A stretch of DNA of 64,000 nucleotides from Ensifer sp. LCM 4579 (GTDB lineage: Bacteria; Pseudomonadota; Alphaproteobacteria; Rhizobiales; Rhizobiaceae), in NCBI RefSeq assembly GCF_001854885.1, contig NZ_MDDV01000013.1, forward strand, positions 1-64,000, written 5' to 3'. Below the pieces are notes generated by a model, which saw nothing but the letters and a program-made list of their open reading frames with translations, had not been told where the DNA came from and made no database searches. Shown here piece by piece: positions 54,790 through 63,657 of this stretch; positions within the stretch are counted from its first letter, which is position 1, and every line of letters starts with the position of its first letter. The translations under genes and the position numbers were made by a program.

Positions 54790-55482
54790 TCACTCCGACA
54801 GTTCGAGCTCGGTGTCCGCAGGTTCGGGAAGCGTTTCGCGAATCTGGTCGATCTTGCCGACTGAGGGCCCGACGCCGAGGATCTCCTTGGCTTCGAGAAG
54901 CGCCTCGTCGGTCACAACGCCTCCCTTGGTGAAACTCTCCAATGCCTCCCGAAGCGCCTCGTCGCTGAGCGCCGGATCTGTCGGAACGGCGTCGGGACCG
55001 AACTCGGCCTCGAATTCGGCATAGGAAATCACATAGGCAGAGATCGCCGCCATGCGGGGATCATTGGAGTTGAGATAGGCGTGATAATTCCTCTTCAGCG
55101 AACTCAGCCCGGCGGTGTCGCTCTTGGCGCTCTTCGGCTTGATCGTCGCAACGCTTCCTGTTTTCGGAACCTTCGCGGATTTGATCGTCTTCCCGGTCTT
55201 GGTGCCCCGCGTGAAAAGCGACTTCAGCAGATCACCGGCGTCTCGATTGCTCTTGCCTGCCTTGTCACGGCTGCCGCTGGTGGAATGCCCCTTCCCGTGG
55301 CTCCCTTCATTGCCATTCCCTCCGCCTTTGCCGTTTCCTCCACCGTTGCCACTGCCGCCACCGCCGCCGTTTCCGCCCTTGGCGAAAGCGACTTCGGCAG
55401 TGCCGAAAGCAATGCTCGCTACTGGAGCAAGCGCTATGGCCAGGACGATGACGCTCCGCCCGATGGTCTTGGACACACTCAT
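54790..55482 (-). CDS. Secreted Gly/Asn-rich protein, unknown function
   Basis: 230 residues. A signal peptide ends at VAFA (residue 34) and leads into a Gly/Asn/Lys-rich segment (about 35-66, blocks such as GGNGGGGGSGNGGGN). A basic Ser/Thr/Lys-rich stretch (67-120) and an acidic helical C-terminus (130-230) follow. AAGGAGG precedes the ATG at 55482. No family is recognised. A similar leader plus Gly/Asn run occurs in the protein at 57798, so the two form a paralogous pair flanking the sensor genes. Confidence 0.65.
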   Translation of the reverse strand: MSVSKTIGRSVIVLAIALAPVASIAFGTAEVAFAKGGNGGGGGSGNGGGNGKGGGNGNEGSHGKGHSTSGSRDKAGKSNRDAGDLLKSLFTRGTKTGKTIKSAKVPKTGSVATIKPKSAKSDTAGLSSLKRNYHAYLNSNDPRMAAISAYVISYAEFEAEFGPDAVPTDPALSDEALREALESFTKGGVVTDEALLEAKEILGVGPSVGKIDQIRETLPEPADTELELSE

Positions 55483-55581
55483 GCAGGCCTCCTTCGAATC
55501 AATTGCCCCTCTTTGCCGAGGGAACAGGCACAGTCGATCGGCTGCGACGGTAGCTCGCGAGACGGCACGGCGCCACGGCTC

Positions 55582-55642
55582 TCGGACCATTGCCCTGGTC
55601 GGTAAGACTTAGGTCGCATCGGCCGTCGGGAAAAAGGTCCGA
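55582..55642. promoter_or_regulatory. TCGGACC motifs, site B
   Basis: TCGGACC occurs at 55582-55588 on the plus strand and at 55636-55642 on the minus strand (GGTCCGA). Both lie between the secreted protein gene (minus) and the histidine kinase gene (plus), where a response regulator would act on the two promoters. Confidence 0.5.
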
Positions 55643-55757
55643 TCCGTGGCGCGAACCATGGCGTGCCATTGACCCCTTTCTCTCGGGCGATAGTTTACGC
55701 TTTCAGTTCGACCTCAGTGCCGCCAGCGAATCGGGCGGGCGATCCCGAGAACTTTTC

Positions 55758-57158
55758 GTGCGCACCAAGGACTTGATCATACGATGGAATGCGCAAGCGC
55801 TGAGCAGGCAATTCCTGCTGGCCGGCGGCATAGTTGCGGCTGCGGCCATGCTTGTGGTCGGGGCGTTCGTGACCAGCCTCATAGAGGAGGCGGTCACGAG
55901 AAACTCCGCAGCGACGACCGCGCTCTATGTCGACAGCGTGATCGCTCCGCTCCTGCCTGACATGCAGACCACGGAAGTGCTGGACGATGCCGTCGCACGG
56001 GCGCTCGACGAAACCTTAGGCCAGGGGGCACTCGGAAACCGGCTGATGGAGTTCCGCCTCTGGCGCGCCGACGGTACCGTCCTCTACTCGAATCAAGCGG
56101 ACATAGCCGGAAAGCGATTCGAGCTCAGTCCGCAATTGCGGACGGCCTTTTCCGGCGAGATGGTGGCTCAATTGCAGTCGCAGGACGGCTTTCAGGATGT
56201 GACCGGCCGCCCGGCAGGCAATCCGTTCCTCGAGATATATAATCCGGTCCTGCAGCCCTGGTCGGGCGAGGTCGTGGCGGTTTCCGAATTCCATGAAATC
56301 GCCCACGACTTCCAGCTGAGCCTGCGTCGGGCGCGGTTTCTCACCTGGCTCGCGGTCGCGGGCTTCACGCTCGCCTTCTTCGTCATGCTTTCGGCGATCG
56401 TCATGCGGGGGAGCAGAACCATCGAAAAGCAGCGTGCCGCGCTCAAGCAGCGCATCGACGAGCTCTATGCGCTGCTCTTGCAGAACGAGGCCCTGCGCGG
56501 GCGCGTGCAGCACGCCTCCCAACGGGCAACGGCGCTCAACGAGAAAATGCTTAGGCGCATTGGAGCGGATTTGCATGACGGCCCGGCGCAGCTCCTGGCC
56601 TATGCCTCGTTGCGGCTGGACAGCGACCTGTTGACGAACCCCGCGACTTCGAACGAAAAGCGCGACCGCGAACTTGCGGCGATCAAAGCCAGTCTCGAAG
56701 AGGCGATGCACGAGATCCGGACGCTGTGCAACGGGCTGGTGCTGCCGCAGATCGAAACCGCCAGTCTGCCCGAGATCCTCGAGCGCTGCGTTGCGGCGCA
56801 CAGGCAGCGGACCGGTTCGGCCGTGGATTTGTCGCTCTCCGACCCGCCCGCGCGCCTTTCCCCGTCCGCGAAGATATGCATATACCGCTTCGTGCAGGAA
56901 GCGCTGAACAATGCATATCGGCACGCAGGAGGCATCGGCCAGCGCGTCACGCAGACCGTTGAACGCGAAAGGATCCGGATCGAGGTGGCGGATGGCGGGC
57001 CCGGTTTCGATCCAAACCAGATCAGCTCTACCAGCCTCGGGCTTGCCGGCCTCAGGGAACGGGTGGAGAGTCTCGGAGGAACATTTGAACTGAACGCGGC
57101 CGCGCCGGGCACCGTTGTCCGAATGTGGCTCGACATCAGGGAGATAGGGCAGATATGA
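55758..57158 (+). CDS. NarL-class sensor histidine kinase
   Basis: About 466 residues from a GTG at 55758; the start is uncertain because no strong ribosome site is visible. There are two membrane helices (about 18-42 and 195-217) with an extracytoplasmic sensor of about 150 residues between (DDAVARALDETLGQGALG, EFRLWRADGTVLYSNQ). The cytoplasmic part has a HisKA_3 box ADLHDGPAQLL with His273 and an ATPase domain with FVQEALNNAYRHAGG and EVADGGPGFDP. It phosphorylates the coupled response regulator. The signal is unknown. Confidence 0.85.
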   Translation: MRTKDLIIRWNAQALSRQFLLAGGIVAAAAMLVVGAFVTSLIEEAVTRNSAATTALYVDSVIAPLLPDMQTTEVLDDAVARALDETLGQGALGNRLMEFRLWRADGTVLYSNQADIAGKRFELSPQLRTAFSGEMVAQLQSQDGFQDVTGRPAGNPFLEIYNPVLQPWSGEVVAVSEFHEIAHDFQLSLRRARFLTWLAVAGFTLAFFVMLSAIVMRGSRTIEKQRAALKQRIDELYALLLQNEALRGRVQHASQRATALNEKMLRRIGADLHDGPAQLLAYASLRLDSDLLTNPATSNEKRDRELAAIKASLEEAMHEIRTLCNGLVLPQIETASLPEILERCVAAHRQRTGSAVDLSLSDPPARLSPSAKICIYRFVQEALNNAYRHAGGIGQRVTQTVERERIRIEVADGGPGFDPNQISSTSLGLAGLRERVESLGGTFELNAAAPGTVVRMWLDIREIGQI

Positions 57159-57808
57159 CGGCTGGAATACGTGTTGCGGTAATCGACGATCACCCTCTGT
57201 TCAGGGAAGGGGTCACGAGAAGCCTGTCGGAGATCGATGGATTCGAAGTGGTCGCCGAGGGGGACTCACACGACGACGCGCTGAGAATCGCCGAGAATCT
57301 CAAGCCTGACGTGATGCTTCTCGATATCTCGATGCCGGGTGGCGGGCTGGCCGCTCTCCCGCTCATCATGGAGGTCGCCCCCTCGCAGAAGATCGTCATG
57401 CTCACCGTTTCGGAAGCCGGCGACGACGTCACCGCGGCACTGCAGAACGGCGCCAGGGGCTATGTGCTGAAGGGTGTTGGGTCGAGAGCGCTGGCAGATA
57501 TCATCCGGACCGTCGCCTCCGGCGAAAGCTATGTGGCGCCGACGCTCTCGGCGAAGCTATTGTCCAGCCGGGCCCCGGAGCCTGCGCGCAAGTCCGACCT
57601 GGTCCGGGATCTGACCATCCGTGAGAAGGAGGTTCTCAATCTCGTCGCCTCCGGCATGAGCAACAAGCAGGTCGCAAGGCAGCTCAATCTGCATGAAAAG
57701 ACTGTCAAGCACCATATGACTCAGATCATGGCGAAGCTCGACGTCGCCAACCGCACGGAGGCAGCCATGGTGCTGCGCGACGCGCTCGACCGCCCGCTCA
57801 ATCAATGA
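57155..57808 (+). CDS. NarL/FixJ-family response regulator
   Basis: 217 residues. Receiver domain: acidic pair Asp11/Asp12, phospho-acceptor Asp57 in LLDISMPGG and Lys in YVLKGVG. The C-terminal LuxR HTH is LTIREKEVLNLVASGMSNKQ, then VARQLNLHEKTVKHHMTQI. The start overlaps the kinase stop by 4 bases. It probably binds the TCGGACC motifs that recur in this locus. Its last bases overlap the convergent secreted protein gene by 11 bases. Confidence 0.9.
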   Translation: MTAGIRVAVIDDHPLFREGVTRSLSEIDGFEVVAEGDSHDDALRIAENLKPDVMLLDISMPGGGLAALPLIMEVAPSQKIVMLTVSEAGDDVTAALQNGARGYVLKGVGSRALADIIRTVASGESYVAPTLSAKLLSSRAPEPARKSDLVRDLTIREKEVLNLVASGMSNKQVARQLNLHEKTVKHHMTQIMAKLDVANRTEAAMVLRDALDRPLNQ

Positions 57809-58247
57809 AGGACAGGAGCCGTTTCTGATCGTTTTCAGTAGCGCGCCGGTTGACGATCGTGCGCCCACGGGCATCCTTCATGATGTAGCGCCCGTTTCTG
57901 ATCTCTTCGCTTATTCCCTTGGCATGGCGTACTCGCAAGGTCGAACCGTTGTATCCGGTGCCCGCGCCTCGCGCACTCGACCCGCTCGAACTGCCGCTCG
58001 TTGAACTGTCGCGGCCCTTGTCGCTGCCGCCGCCGTTACCGCCCCCCCGGCCATTGCCGCCGGAACTGCCGTTCCCCCCGCCACTTCCCTTGCCTTCGTT
58101 CTTGGCGAAAGCGGACTGGGGTGAGACTTCAAGGCTCGAACCGGAAATTGTTGTCTTGTAGGGAAGTGCGACGAAGCCGACCGACACAACGAACAGGACC
58201 GCCATGGTCTTCCGTCGCGTCGTCTTCGTCTTCTTGAGGACCGTCAT
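57798..58247 (-). CDS. Secreted Gly/Ser-rich protein, unknown function
   Basis: 149 residues. A basic N-terminus (TVLKKTKTTRRKT), one hydrophobic segment and AFAK near residue 48 precede a Gly/Asn/Ser-rich stretch (51-100, including GGGNGSSGGNGRGGGNGGG). The C-terminus (100-149) is charged and ordered-looking (TLRVRHAKGISEEIRNGRY). GGAAGG lies upstream of the ATG. It shares the AFAK plus Gly/Asn layout with the protein at 54790. It is convergent with the response regulator. Confidence 0.65.
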   Translation of the reverse strand: MTVLKKTKTTRRKTMAVLFVVSVGFVALPYKTTISGSSLEVSPQSAFAKNEGKGSGGGNGSSGGNGRGGGNGGGSDKGRDSSTSGSSSGSSARGAGTGYNGSTLRVRHAKGISEEIRNGRYIMKDARGRTIVNRRATENDQKRLLSFID

Positions 58248-58673
58248 TGGCGCACCTTCCGCCTCGAAAAAGTTTGACCCGGCTTATCGGTGAACAATGG
58301 TCGCCCGAAGCGGGTTCCGCGCAATATCGACACGAAATTCGAAATTCGCACAAAGCACACGTGATCTTGAGATCACCTTGCTTACGCCCCAACAGATCGT
58401 CAAGCCGCGCCTTCCGTCGCCAGCACCTCTAGGACCTTTCTCTCGGCGCGGTCGGACCTTCGGCCAAGACGAAGGTCCTAAGCGTCGTCCACTTCCCTCT
58501 GCTTCATGCTCGTCGTCGGGGCCGCCGATCGGATCTTTGTTGATCGGACCAAAGGCTCAGACGGAAAGGCAATGGTCCGATGTGGTGGCTGCACACGGAA
58601 CAAACTCGGGAAGGCCGAATTCGACCTTGCCTAATTGAGGCTTGCACCTCGACCCGAAGAAAGGAACACGGAC
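58248..58673. other. Divergent intergenic region with repeated motif
   Basis: 426 bases between two secreted protein genes. There is no credible gene. It contains the densest group of TCGGACC and TAGGACCTT motifs in the locus (listed separately) and the promoters for both flanking genes. Confidence 0.55.
58430..58580. promoter_or_regulatory. TCGGACC / TAGGACCTT motif cluster, site C-D
   Basis: TAGGACCTT is at 58430-58438, TCGGACC at 58452-58458 (followed by TTCGG), AAGGTCCTA at 58472-58480, TCGGACC at 58544-58550 and GGTCCGA at 58574-58580. Half-sites alternate in orientation, as expected for a dimeric regulator. All lie between divergent secreted protein genes. Confidence 0.5.
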
Positions 58674-59240
58674 ATGAAGAGAATTGTTGCAAGTTTGGCT
58701 GCCGCACTGCTTGCCTGCGCGAGCGTGGCCACACCCGCATTCGCACAGGACGGCAATGGAAATGGCGAGGGCAATGGGCGTGGTAGCGAGAACAGTGCCG
58801 CCGAAAGCGCCCCCGGCCATGCCAAGGGCGAAGGCGAGAGCGCCAGGGACTTTGCACCCGGTCAAGTGAAAGGCGACGACGAAAGTGCCAAAACTTACGC
58901 ACCGGGCCAGACCAAGCGGGCTGACGATGGAGACGACGATGATACGACCGGCAGCGTGGACAAGACGAATTTGGGCACGCTGATCTCCACGATCCGCGCC
59001 GGCAAGACTGATCTGAGCGGGATTGCGGATGACGTCGAGGTCACCGTTGTCGACGTCGACGAGTTCGCGGTCAATCGCACCGCACTTGACAACGCCGTCG
59101 AGGCCCGGGAGGCAGAAATCGCCCAGCTTCGCCAGGATCTGGCCGAACTCGACCTTGACGACCTCACCGATGAACAAATAGAGGCCGCGGTTGCGGTGAG
59201 GGTCGAGGCTGACGGCACGCTTACCGTGTTCGTCGATTGA
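58674..59240 (+). CDS. Secreted acidic protein with APGxxKG repeats
   Basis: 188 residues. A signal peptide ends at AFA (residue 24), followed by a Gly/Asn run (DGNGNGEGNGRGSEN). Then come three imperfect repeats of about 15 residues, each with APG(H/Q)xK: APGHAKGEGESARDF, APGQVKGDDESAKTY and APGQTKRADDGDDD (residues about 46-90). The C-terminal 95 residues form a charged helical domain. AAAGGA lies upstream. No family is recognised. It is the third small secreted protein around this two-component system. Confidence 0.65.
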   Translation: MKRIVASLAAALLACASVATPAFAQDGNGNGEGNGRGSENSAAESAPGHAKGEGESARDFAPGQVKGDDESAKTYAPGQTKRADDGDDDDTTGSVDKTNLGTLISTIRAGKTDLSGIADDVEVTVVDVDEFAVNRTALDNAVEAREAEIAQLRQDLAELDLDDLTDEQIEAAVAVRVEADGTLTVFVD

Positions 59241-59278
59241 GCCATGGTCAAATTGGCCGGGAAGGGTAGAGCAGCACT

Positions 59279-59394
59279 TACAGCGCCGCGCGTCTTATCA
59301 GACGCACAAAGTCGCTGTAGCACTTTGCATTGCTGCATGTCTTTGTCCTTAAATCGAGGTCGATTAAAGGAGACATGCAGTAGGCCCTTCCAGG
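59279..59394 (+). repeat. Palindromic intergenic repeat, copy 2 (RIME-like)
   Basis: TACAGCG (59279-59285) pairs with CGCTGTA (59313-59319). The second hairpin pairs CTGCATGTC with GACATGCAG (about 59333-59380) around the inner AATCG/CGATT stem. This copy is complete, unlike copy 1 at 249-342. The shared tail GGAGACATGCAGTAGG is identical. It sits between the secreted protein gene and the sugar operon. Confidence 0.75.
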
Positions 59395-59436
59395 CTGATT
59401 TGCGCCGCTTCGCCGGCGGCGACGATAACCGCCGCG

Positions 59437-60681
59437 TCACGCGCCGGTACGCGCCACCAGCGGCACGTAATTTTCCAGCTCCGCTGCCGGAAAATGAAGC
59501 GTCGCGCCGATTTCGGCGGAGCGATAGAGTCCCATCAGGATCTCGACCACGGCAAGGCCGTCCGCGAAGGTCTCGACGGGTTTGATCCCTTTGCGGAAAC
59601 ACTCGACCATGTGCCGGTTTTCGTCGGTGTAGCCATAGACGCCCGCCTCGTCTTCGAGTACCGGCATCAGCCCCTGCTCGGCATTCTGCTTTTCGACAAG
59701 GTCCTCGCCCTCTGACCCTCGCACGGCCCGCGACAGGAAAATCTTGAGGCCGGCGCCGAGCGAGTTGTATTCGAGCGCATATTCAGGCCCCAGGAGCTCG
59801 AGCTGGATGCGCAAGCCGGCGCCGACGTAAGCCCAGGAAGTGGTCGCCTCGATCATCAGCTCCTGGCCGTTTTCATCCTCGAGCATGACGGTTGCGCGGG
59901 CGAAGTCCTCGGCCGGGCGGTTGCGGTAGTCGACCTCGCCGCCGAAGCGGTGGCGGAGCTGGTCGGCATAGCCCGGCCGCGTCCATTTCAGGTTGGCGAC
60001 CGTGCCGTTCACCGCCTTGACCTTCAAGGAGTTGCGCGGCGCGCCGGGCGCGGTCAGAAGGTGACGCGCCACCTCGACGCTGTGGCACATCATGTCGGAA
60101 AGCACGCCGCCGCCCTGCTTGTCGCCCTGCCAGAACCAGGGCTCGTGCGGCCCGGAATGCTCCTCCGCGGCGCGCGCCAGATAGGGCCTGCCCGTCGTCG
60201 AGGCCGCGCGCCGCCAGATGATCTCCTTGCCGCGCTGCACCGGCGTGGCGAACACCTGATTTTCGAGATAGCCGTGATTGAGACCGGTGTCCTCGGCAAG
60301 CTGCAGCATTTCCCGGGCCTCCGCGAGCGTGCGTGCCAACGGCTTCTCGCAGGCGACGGCGAAGATCTTGCTGCGTCCGGCCTTGATCTCCCGGTGCAGC
60401 ACGCGCATCACGTCGAGCCGCGTGTAATTCGGCGAGAGAATCCAGATCGCGTCGACGTCACCGGCGGAGACCAGCGCCTCGAGACTGTCATGGGCGCGGC
60501 AACCTCCGAGCTCGAGCGCCTTCACCTCTTCGGCAAAGCGATTGCGGTTTTCGGGACTGCGGCTATAGACGCCGGTCACCTCGACGTTGCGCACGCCGAG
60601 CATCGACTTGAGATGGAAGCCGGCGATGAAACCGGTTCCGACAAAACCGACACGCAGCGTCTGCTTCGGTAGCATGGTCAT
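59437..60681 (-). CDS. Gfo/Idh/MocA-family oxidoreductase
   Basis: 414 residues. The N-terminal Rossmann domain has VGFVGTGFIAGFHLKSM, and FAVACEKPLARTLAEAREM carries the family's Glu-Lys-Pro motif. The C-terminal domain (about 140-400) binds the sugar or polyol. GGGAGG lies 5 bases before the ATG at 60681. It is the last gene of the sugar operon, 18 bases after the LacI gene, so it probably oxidises the imported sugar or inositol-like substrate. Confidence 0.88.
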   Translation of the reverse strand: MTMLPKQTLRVGFVGTGFIAGFHLKSMLGVRNVEVTGVYSRSPENRNRFAEEVKALELGGCRAHDSLEALVSAGDVDAIWILSPNYTRLDVMRVLHREIKAGRSKIFAVACEKPLARTLAEAREMLQLAEDTGLNHGYLENQVFATPVQRGKEIIWRRAASTTGRPYLARAAEEHSGPHEPWFWQGDKQGGGVLSDMMCHSVEVARHLLTAPGAPRNSLKVKAVNGTVANLKWTRPGYADQLRHRFGGEVDYRNRPAEDFARATVMLEDENGQELMIEATTSWAYVGAGLRIQLELLGPEYALEYNSLGAGLKIFLSRAVRGSEGEDLVEKQNAEQGLMPVLEDEAGVYGYTDENRHMVECFRKGIKPVETFADGLAVVEILMGLYRSAEIGATLHFPAAELENYVPLVARTGA

Positions 60682-60698
60682 GTCTCCCTCCCAGAATA

Positions 60699-61715
60699 TC
60701 AGCGGCGCGGCGCCGTGCTGCTCCTTATGTTCAACGCCGTCGGCAGCACGATCGCATCGTCCGCATCGGTGCGGCCCCCCGACAGGATCTTCAGCAGCAG
60801 CTCCATGGCCGTCCGGCCGATCTCGGCGCGCGGCTGGCTGACGGTCGTCAGCGGCGGATAAAAGGCCTTGCTCAGATAGAGATCGTCGAAGCCGACGATG
60901 GAAACGTCGCGCGGCACGTCGCACCCCAACCTTCTAAGCTCATGCCCGGCGCCATAGGCCATCTCGTCATTGGCGACGAAGAGTGCCGTCGGCGGCTCCG
61001 GCAGGGCAAAAAGTCGCCGGCACGCTTCCTGCCCGCTTTCGAGCAGGAAATTGCCGCGCGCCTCGTAGCCCGCGGGGATGTCGAGATCCGCGGCGCGCAT
61101 GGCAAGGCGATAGCCTTCCCGGCGGTCAAGGCTCATCGGTTCGGGAACGGGGCCGCTGATATGGGCGATCCGCCGATGGCCAAGCGATATCAGGTGCTCC
61201 ACCGCCGCCCGGGCGGCGCCGACATTGTCGATCTGCACATGCGGCAGCCTCGAGCCCTTGATCATCTCCAGCGCCACCACCACCGGCAGGCGGCTCCAGC
61301 CGCCGGCGCGGGTGCCGCTATCGGGCGGCAGCTTGCCGGTCATCAGGATCATGCCGTCGGCATGGCCGTCGCGCAGCATGTGGAAATACTCGGTTTCGCG
61401 GGCCGGTTCGTTTTCGGTATTGCCCATCAGCACCGAATAGCCGGCCTCCCGCGCCGTCGCCTCTACGCCCTTCAAGACGTCGAGATAGAACGGATTGCCG
61501 ACATCGCGTACGACGAGCAGCACCGCCATGGACTTGCGGGTCCTCAGATTGCGGGCGCTGACATTCGGGCGATAGTTGAGCTCGCGTGCAAGCTCACGGA
61601 TACGCTGGCGCGTCTCGGCCGTGACGAGGCTGGAATTGGCAAGCGCGCGCGAGACCGTGGCGACGGAGACACCCGCTTTGACGGCGATATCCTTGATCTT
61701 CGGACGCTCCCTCAT
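60699..61715 (-). CDS. LacI-family regulator
   Basis: 338 residues. The HTH is KIKDIAVKAGVSVATVSRALANSS with hinge LNYRPNVSARNLRT, followed by a periplasmic-binding-protein-like domain (LLVVRDVGNPFYLDVLKGVE to VSIVGFDDLYLS). The start overlaps the upstream permease stop by 4 bases. It likely represses this operon until the transported sugar is present. Confidence 0.9.
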   Translation of the reverse strand: MRERPKIKDIAVKAGVSVATVSRALANSSLVTAETRQRIRELARELNYRPNVSARNLRTRKSMAVLLVVRDVGNPFYLDVLKGVEATAREAGYSVLMGNTENEPARETEYFHMLRDGHADGMILMTGKLPPDSGTRAGGWSRLPVVVALEMIKGSRLPHVQIDNVGAARAAVEHLISLGHRRIAHISGPVPEPMSLDRREGYRLAMRAADLDIPAGYEARGNFLLESGQEACRRLFALPEPPTALFVANDEMAYGAGHELRRLGCDVPRDVSIVGFDDLYLSKAFYPPLTTVSQPRAEIGRTAMELLLKILSGGRTDADDAIVLPTALNIRSSTAPRR

Positions 61716-62668
61716 ACCCGCATCGCCCGCCCGCGGCCATAGAACGTCATCAAGAGGAGGAGCGTCGCCCCGAAGACCATCTGCCGGCCGGACTCGTCGA
61801 TGTTCACCGTTGTCAGAATCCCCTGCAGGATGACGAGCAGGACCGCGCCGGCCATCGTGCCGGTATAGCCGCCTTTGCCGCCGGCAAGCGAGGTGCCGCC
61901 GAAGACGACGGCGATGATGGAGGTCAGCGTATACTGCTCGCCGACATTGGCGAAGGAGGAGCCGGAATAGCCGAGCAGGCAGAGCCCGGCGAGCGCCGCA
62001 AACATGCCGGAGATGACGAAGAGCGCGATGCGCATCGGCCGCACCGGGACGCCGGCCATGTAGGCTGCATGCTCGTTCGATCCGATCGCGTAGATGCGGT
62101 GGCCGAAGACGGTGCGGTGGAGCATGAAGGCCATCAGCAGCCCCACCGCGATCCAGAGCCAGATGATGCCGGGCAGGCCGAAGACGAGCGGCTGGGTCAC
62201 GAAACGCGACAGCGCAGGGGCGGCCTGGCCCGAGGGAATGCCCATGCGGATGACGACCAGCAGCCCTTGCAGCACGCCCAGCATGCCGAGCGTCATGACG
62301 AGCGGCGGGATGCGCAGGAGGGTCACGCCGAGCCCGTTTAAGAGGCCGAAGAAGGCGCCGGCGGCGAGGCAGGCGGCGATCGCCGGCAGGATGCCGCTGT
62401 CGGCGCCGTTCATGACATTACCGGCGATGATCGCCGAGAGCGACACGATGCCGCCGACCGAGAGGTCGATGCCCTCGCGCCCGCCGAGGATGACGACGTT
62501 CTGCCCCGCCGCGACGATGCCGAGCAGCGCGGCGACGATCAGCAGCCGCAGGATCTGCCCGCCACTGGCAAAGCCGGGCGACAGAAGCTGGCCGAGATAG
62601 AGAAGCGCCACGATCAGCACCAGTGCGACGACGACCGGCTGACGGATAAAGGAAATCACCTGGTTCAT
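61712..62668 (-). CDS. Sugar ABC permease (RbsC family), second subunit
   Basis: 318 residues with eight or more hydrophobic helices. It has GREGIDLSVGGIVSLSAIIAG and IYAIGSNEHAAYMAGVPV, with AVVFGGTSLAGGKGG as the ATPase-facing loop, all typical of ribose/xylose-class permeases. It overlaps both neighbours by 4 bases. Two permease genes in one operon suggest a heterodimeric channel. Confidence 0.9.
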   Translation of the reverse strand: MNQVISFIRQPVVVALVLIVALLYLGQLLSPGFASGGQILRLLIVAALLGIVAAGQNVVILGGREGIDLSVGGIVSLSAIIAGNVMNGADSGILPAIAACLAAGAFFGLLNGLGVTLLRIPPLVMTLGMLGVLQGLLVVIRMGIPSGQAAPALSRFVTQPLVFGLPGIIWLWIAVGLLMAFMLHRTVFGHRIYAIGSNEHAAYMAGVPVRPMRIALFVISGMFAALAGLCLLGYSGSSFANVGEQYTLTSIIAVVFGGTSLAGGKGGYTGTMAGAVLLVILQGILTTVNIDESGRQMVFGATLLLLMTFYGRGRAMRV

Positions 62669-63657
62669 GGCCGCGCCCTCCGGCCGGCAAGCACGCCCGC
62701 CATCAACACGAGGAGGATGGCGAGCCCTTGCATGAAGTTCTGCCATTCGGACGGCGTGCCCATGAAGAAAACGAGCGAGTTGATGAGCCCGATCGTCAGC
62801 GCTCCCAGGAGCGAACCGACCACGGTTCCCCAGCCGCCGGCAAGGGCGCTGCCGCCGAGCACGACGGCAGCCACGCTGTAAAGCGTCATCTTGCCACCGA
62901 CGAGCGGATCGCCGCTTGCCGTATCTCCGGTGATGCAGAAGGCCGCGAGCGCTGCAAAAAGGCCGCAAAGCAGGTAGCCGCGGATGCGGACAGACACCAC
63001 CGGAAGGCCGGTCTGGTAGGCCGCCTGCCGATCGTCGCCGACGGCAAGCAGTTGGGCGGCAAGGCGCGTACGGGCAAGCATGAAAAGGAGCACGAGCAGC
63101 ACGGCGAGGATGTAGAAGACGAAAGGCAAACCGAACAGCCGGCCGCCATAGGTGCGCCAGAAGAGCGTGGGCGCCGGCGTTCCGGCGACCGGCAGGATAT
63201 AAAGCGCAAGCCCGGTAAAGAAGATGCTGGTCGCGAAGGTTGCGACGATCGCCTGCAGGCGCAACGCAGCGACGACGAGGCCGTTGACGAGGCCGCAGGC
63301 AAGCCCGAGCAGCAGGCCGAGCGCGAGCGAAAGCAGAACGGCGCCGGCGCCCCCGCCCCATCGCTCCATCAATACGATGATCGTCACATTGACGAGCGAG
63401 AGGATCGAACCGACGGAAAGGTCGATGTCGCCGGCATAGACGACATAGGTCTGGGCGATCGAAAGCAGGATCAGCGCCATATAGGTGCTGAGGAGGCCTG
63501 TCAGCGCGCGATAGCTGAGGCTTGCGGGCGAGAAGAAGCCGTTCAGGAGAAAAAGTGCCGCGACGATGCCGAGCGCCGGCAGGAAGGGATAACGCTCGAG
63601 CAGCCTGCGGATGCTGCCGACGCGGCGCGACATCGGGCCTGTTGCGATCTCTGCCAT
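62665..63657 (-). CDS. Sugar ABC permease (RbsC family), first subunit
   Basis: 330 residues with about nine hydrophobic helices. It has AGDIDLSVGSILSLVNVTII, LLAVGDDRQAAYQTGLPV and AAVVLGGSALAGGWG. The start codon shares one base with the stop codon of the ATPase gene. Confidence 0.9.
   Translation of the reverse strand: MAEIATGPMSRRVGSIRRLLERYPFLPALGIVAALFLLNGFFSPASLSYRALTGLLSTYMALILLSIAQTYVVYAGDIDLSVGSILSLVNVTIIVLMERWGGGAGAVLLSLALGLLLGLACGLVNGLVVAALRLQAIVATFATSIFFTGLALYILPVAGTPAPTLFWRTYGGRLFGLPFVFYILAVLLVLLFMLARTRLAAQLLAVGDDRQAAYQTGLPVVSVRIRGYLLCGLFAALAAFCITGDTASGDPLVGGKMTLYSVAAVVLGGSALAGGWGTVVGSLLGALTIGLINSLVFFMGTPSEWQNFMQGLAILLVLMAGVLAGRRARP

Noticed and set aside
55310-55390. Gly/Asn codon runs that look like a short tandem repeat or CRISPR
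   Set aside because: They are coding repeats in a secreted protein, without regular spacers.
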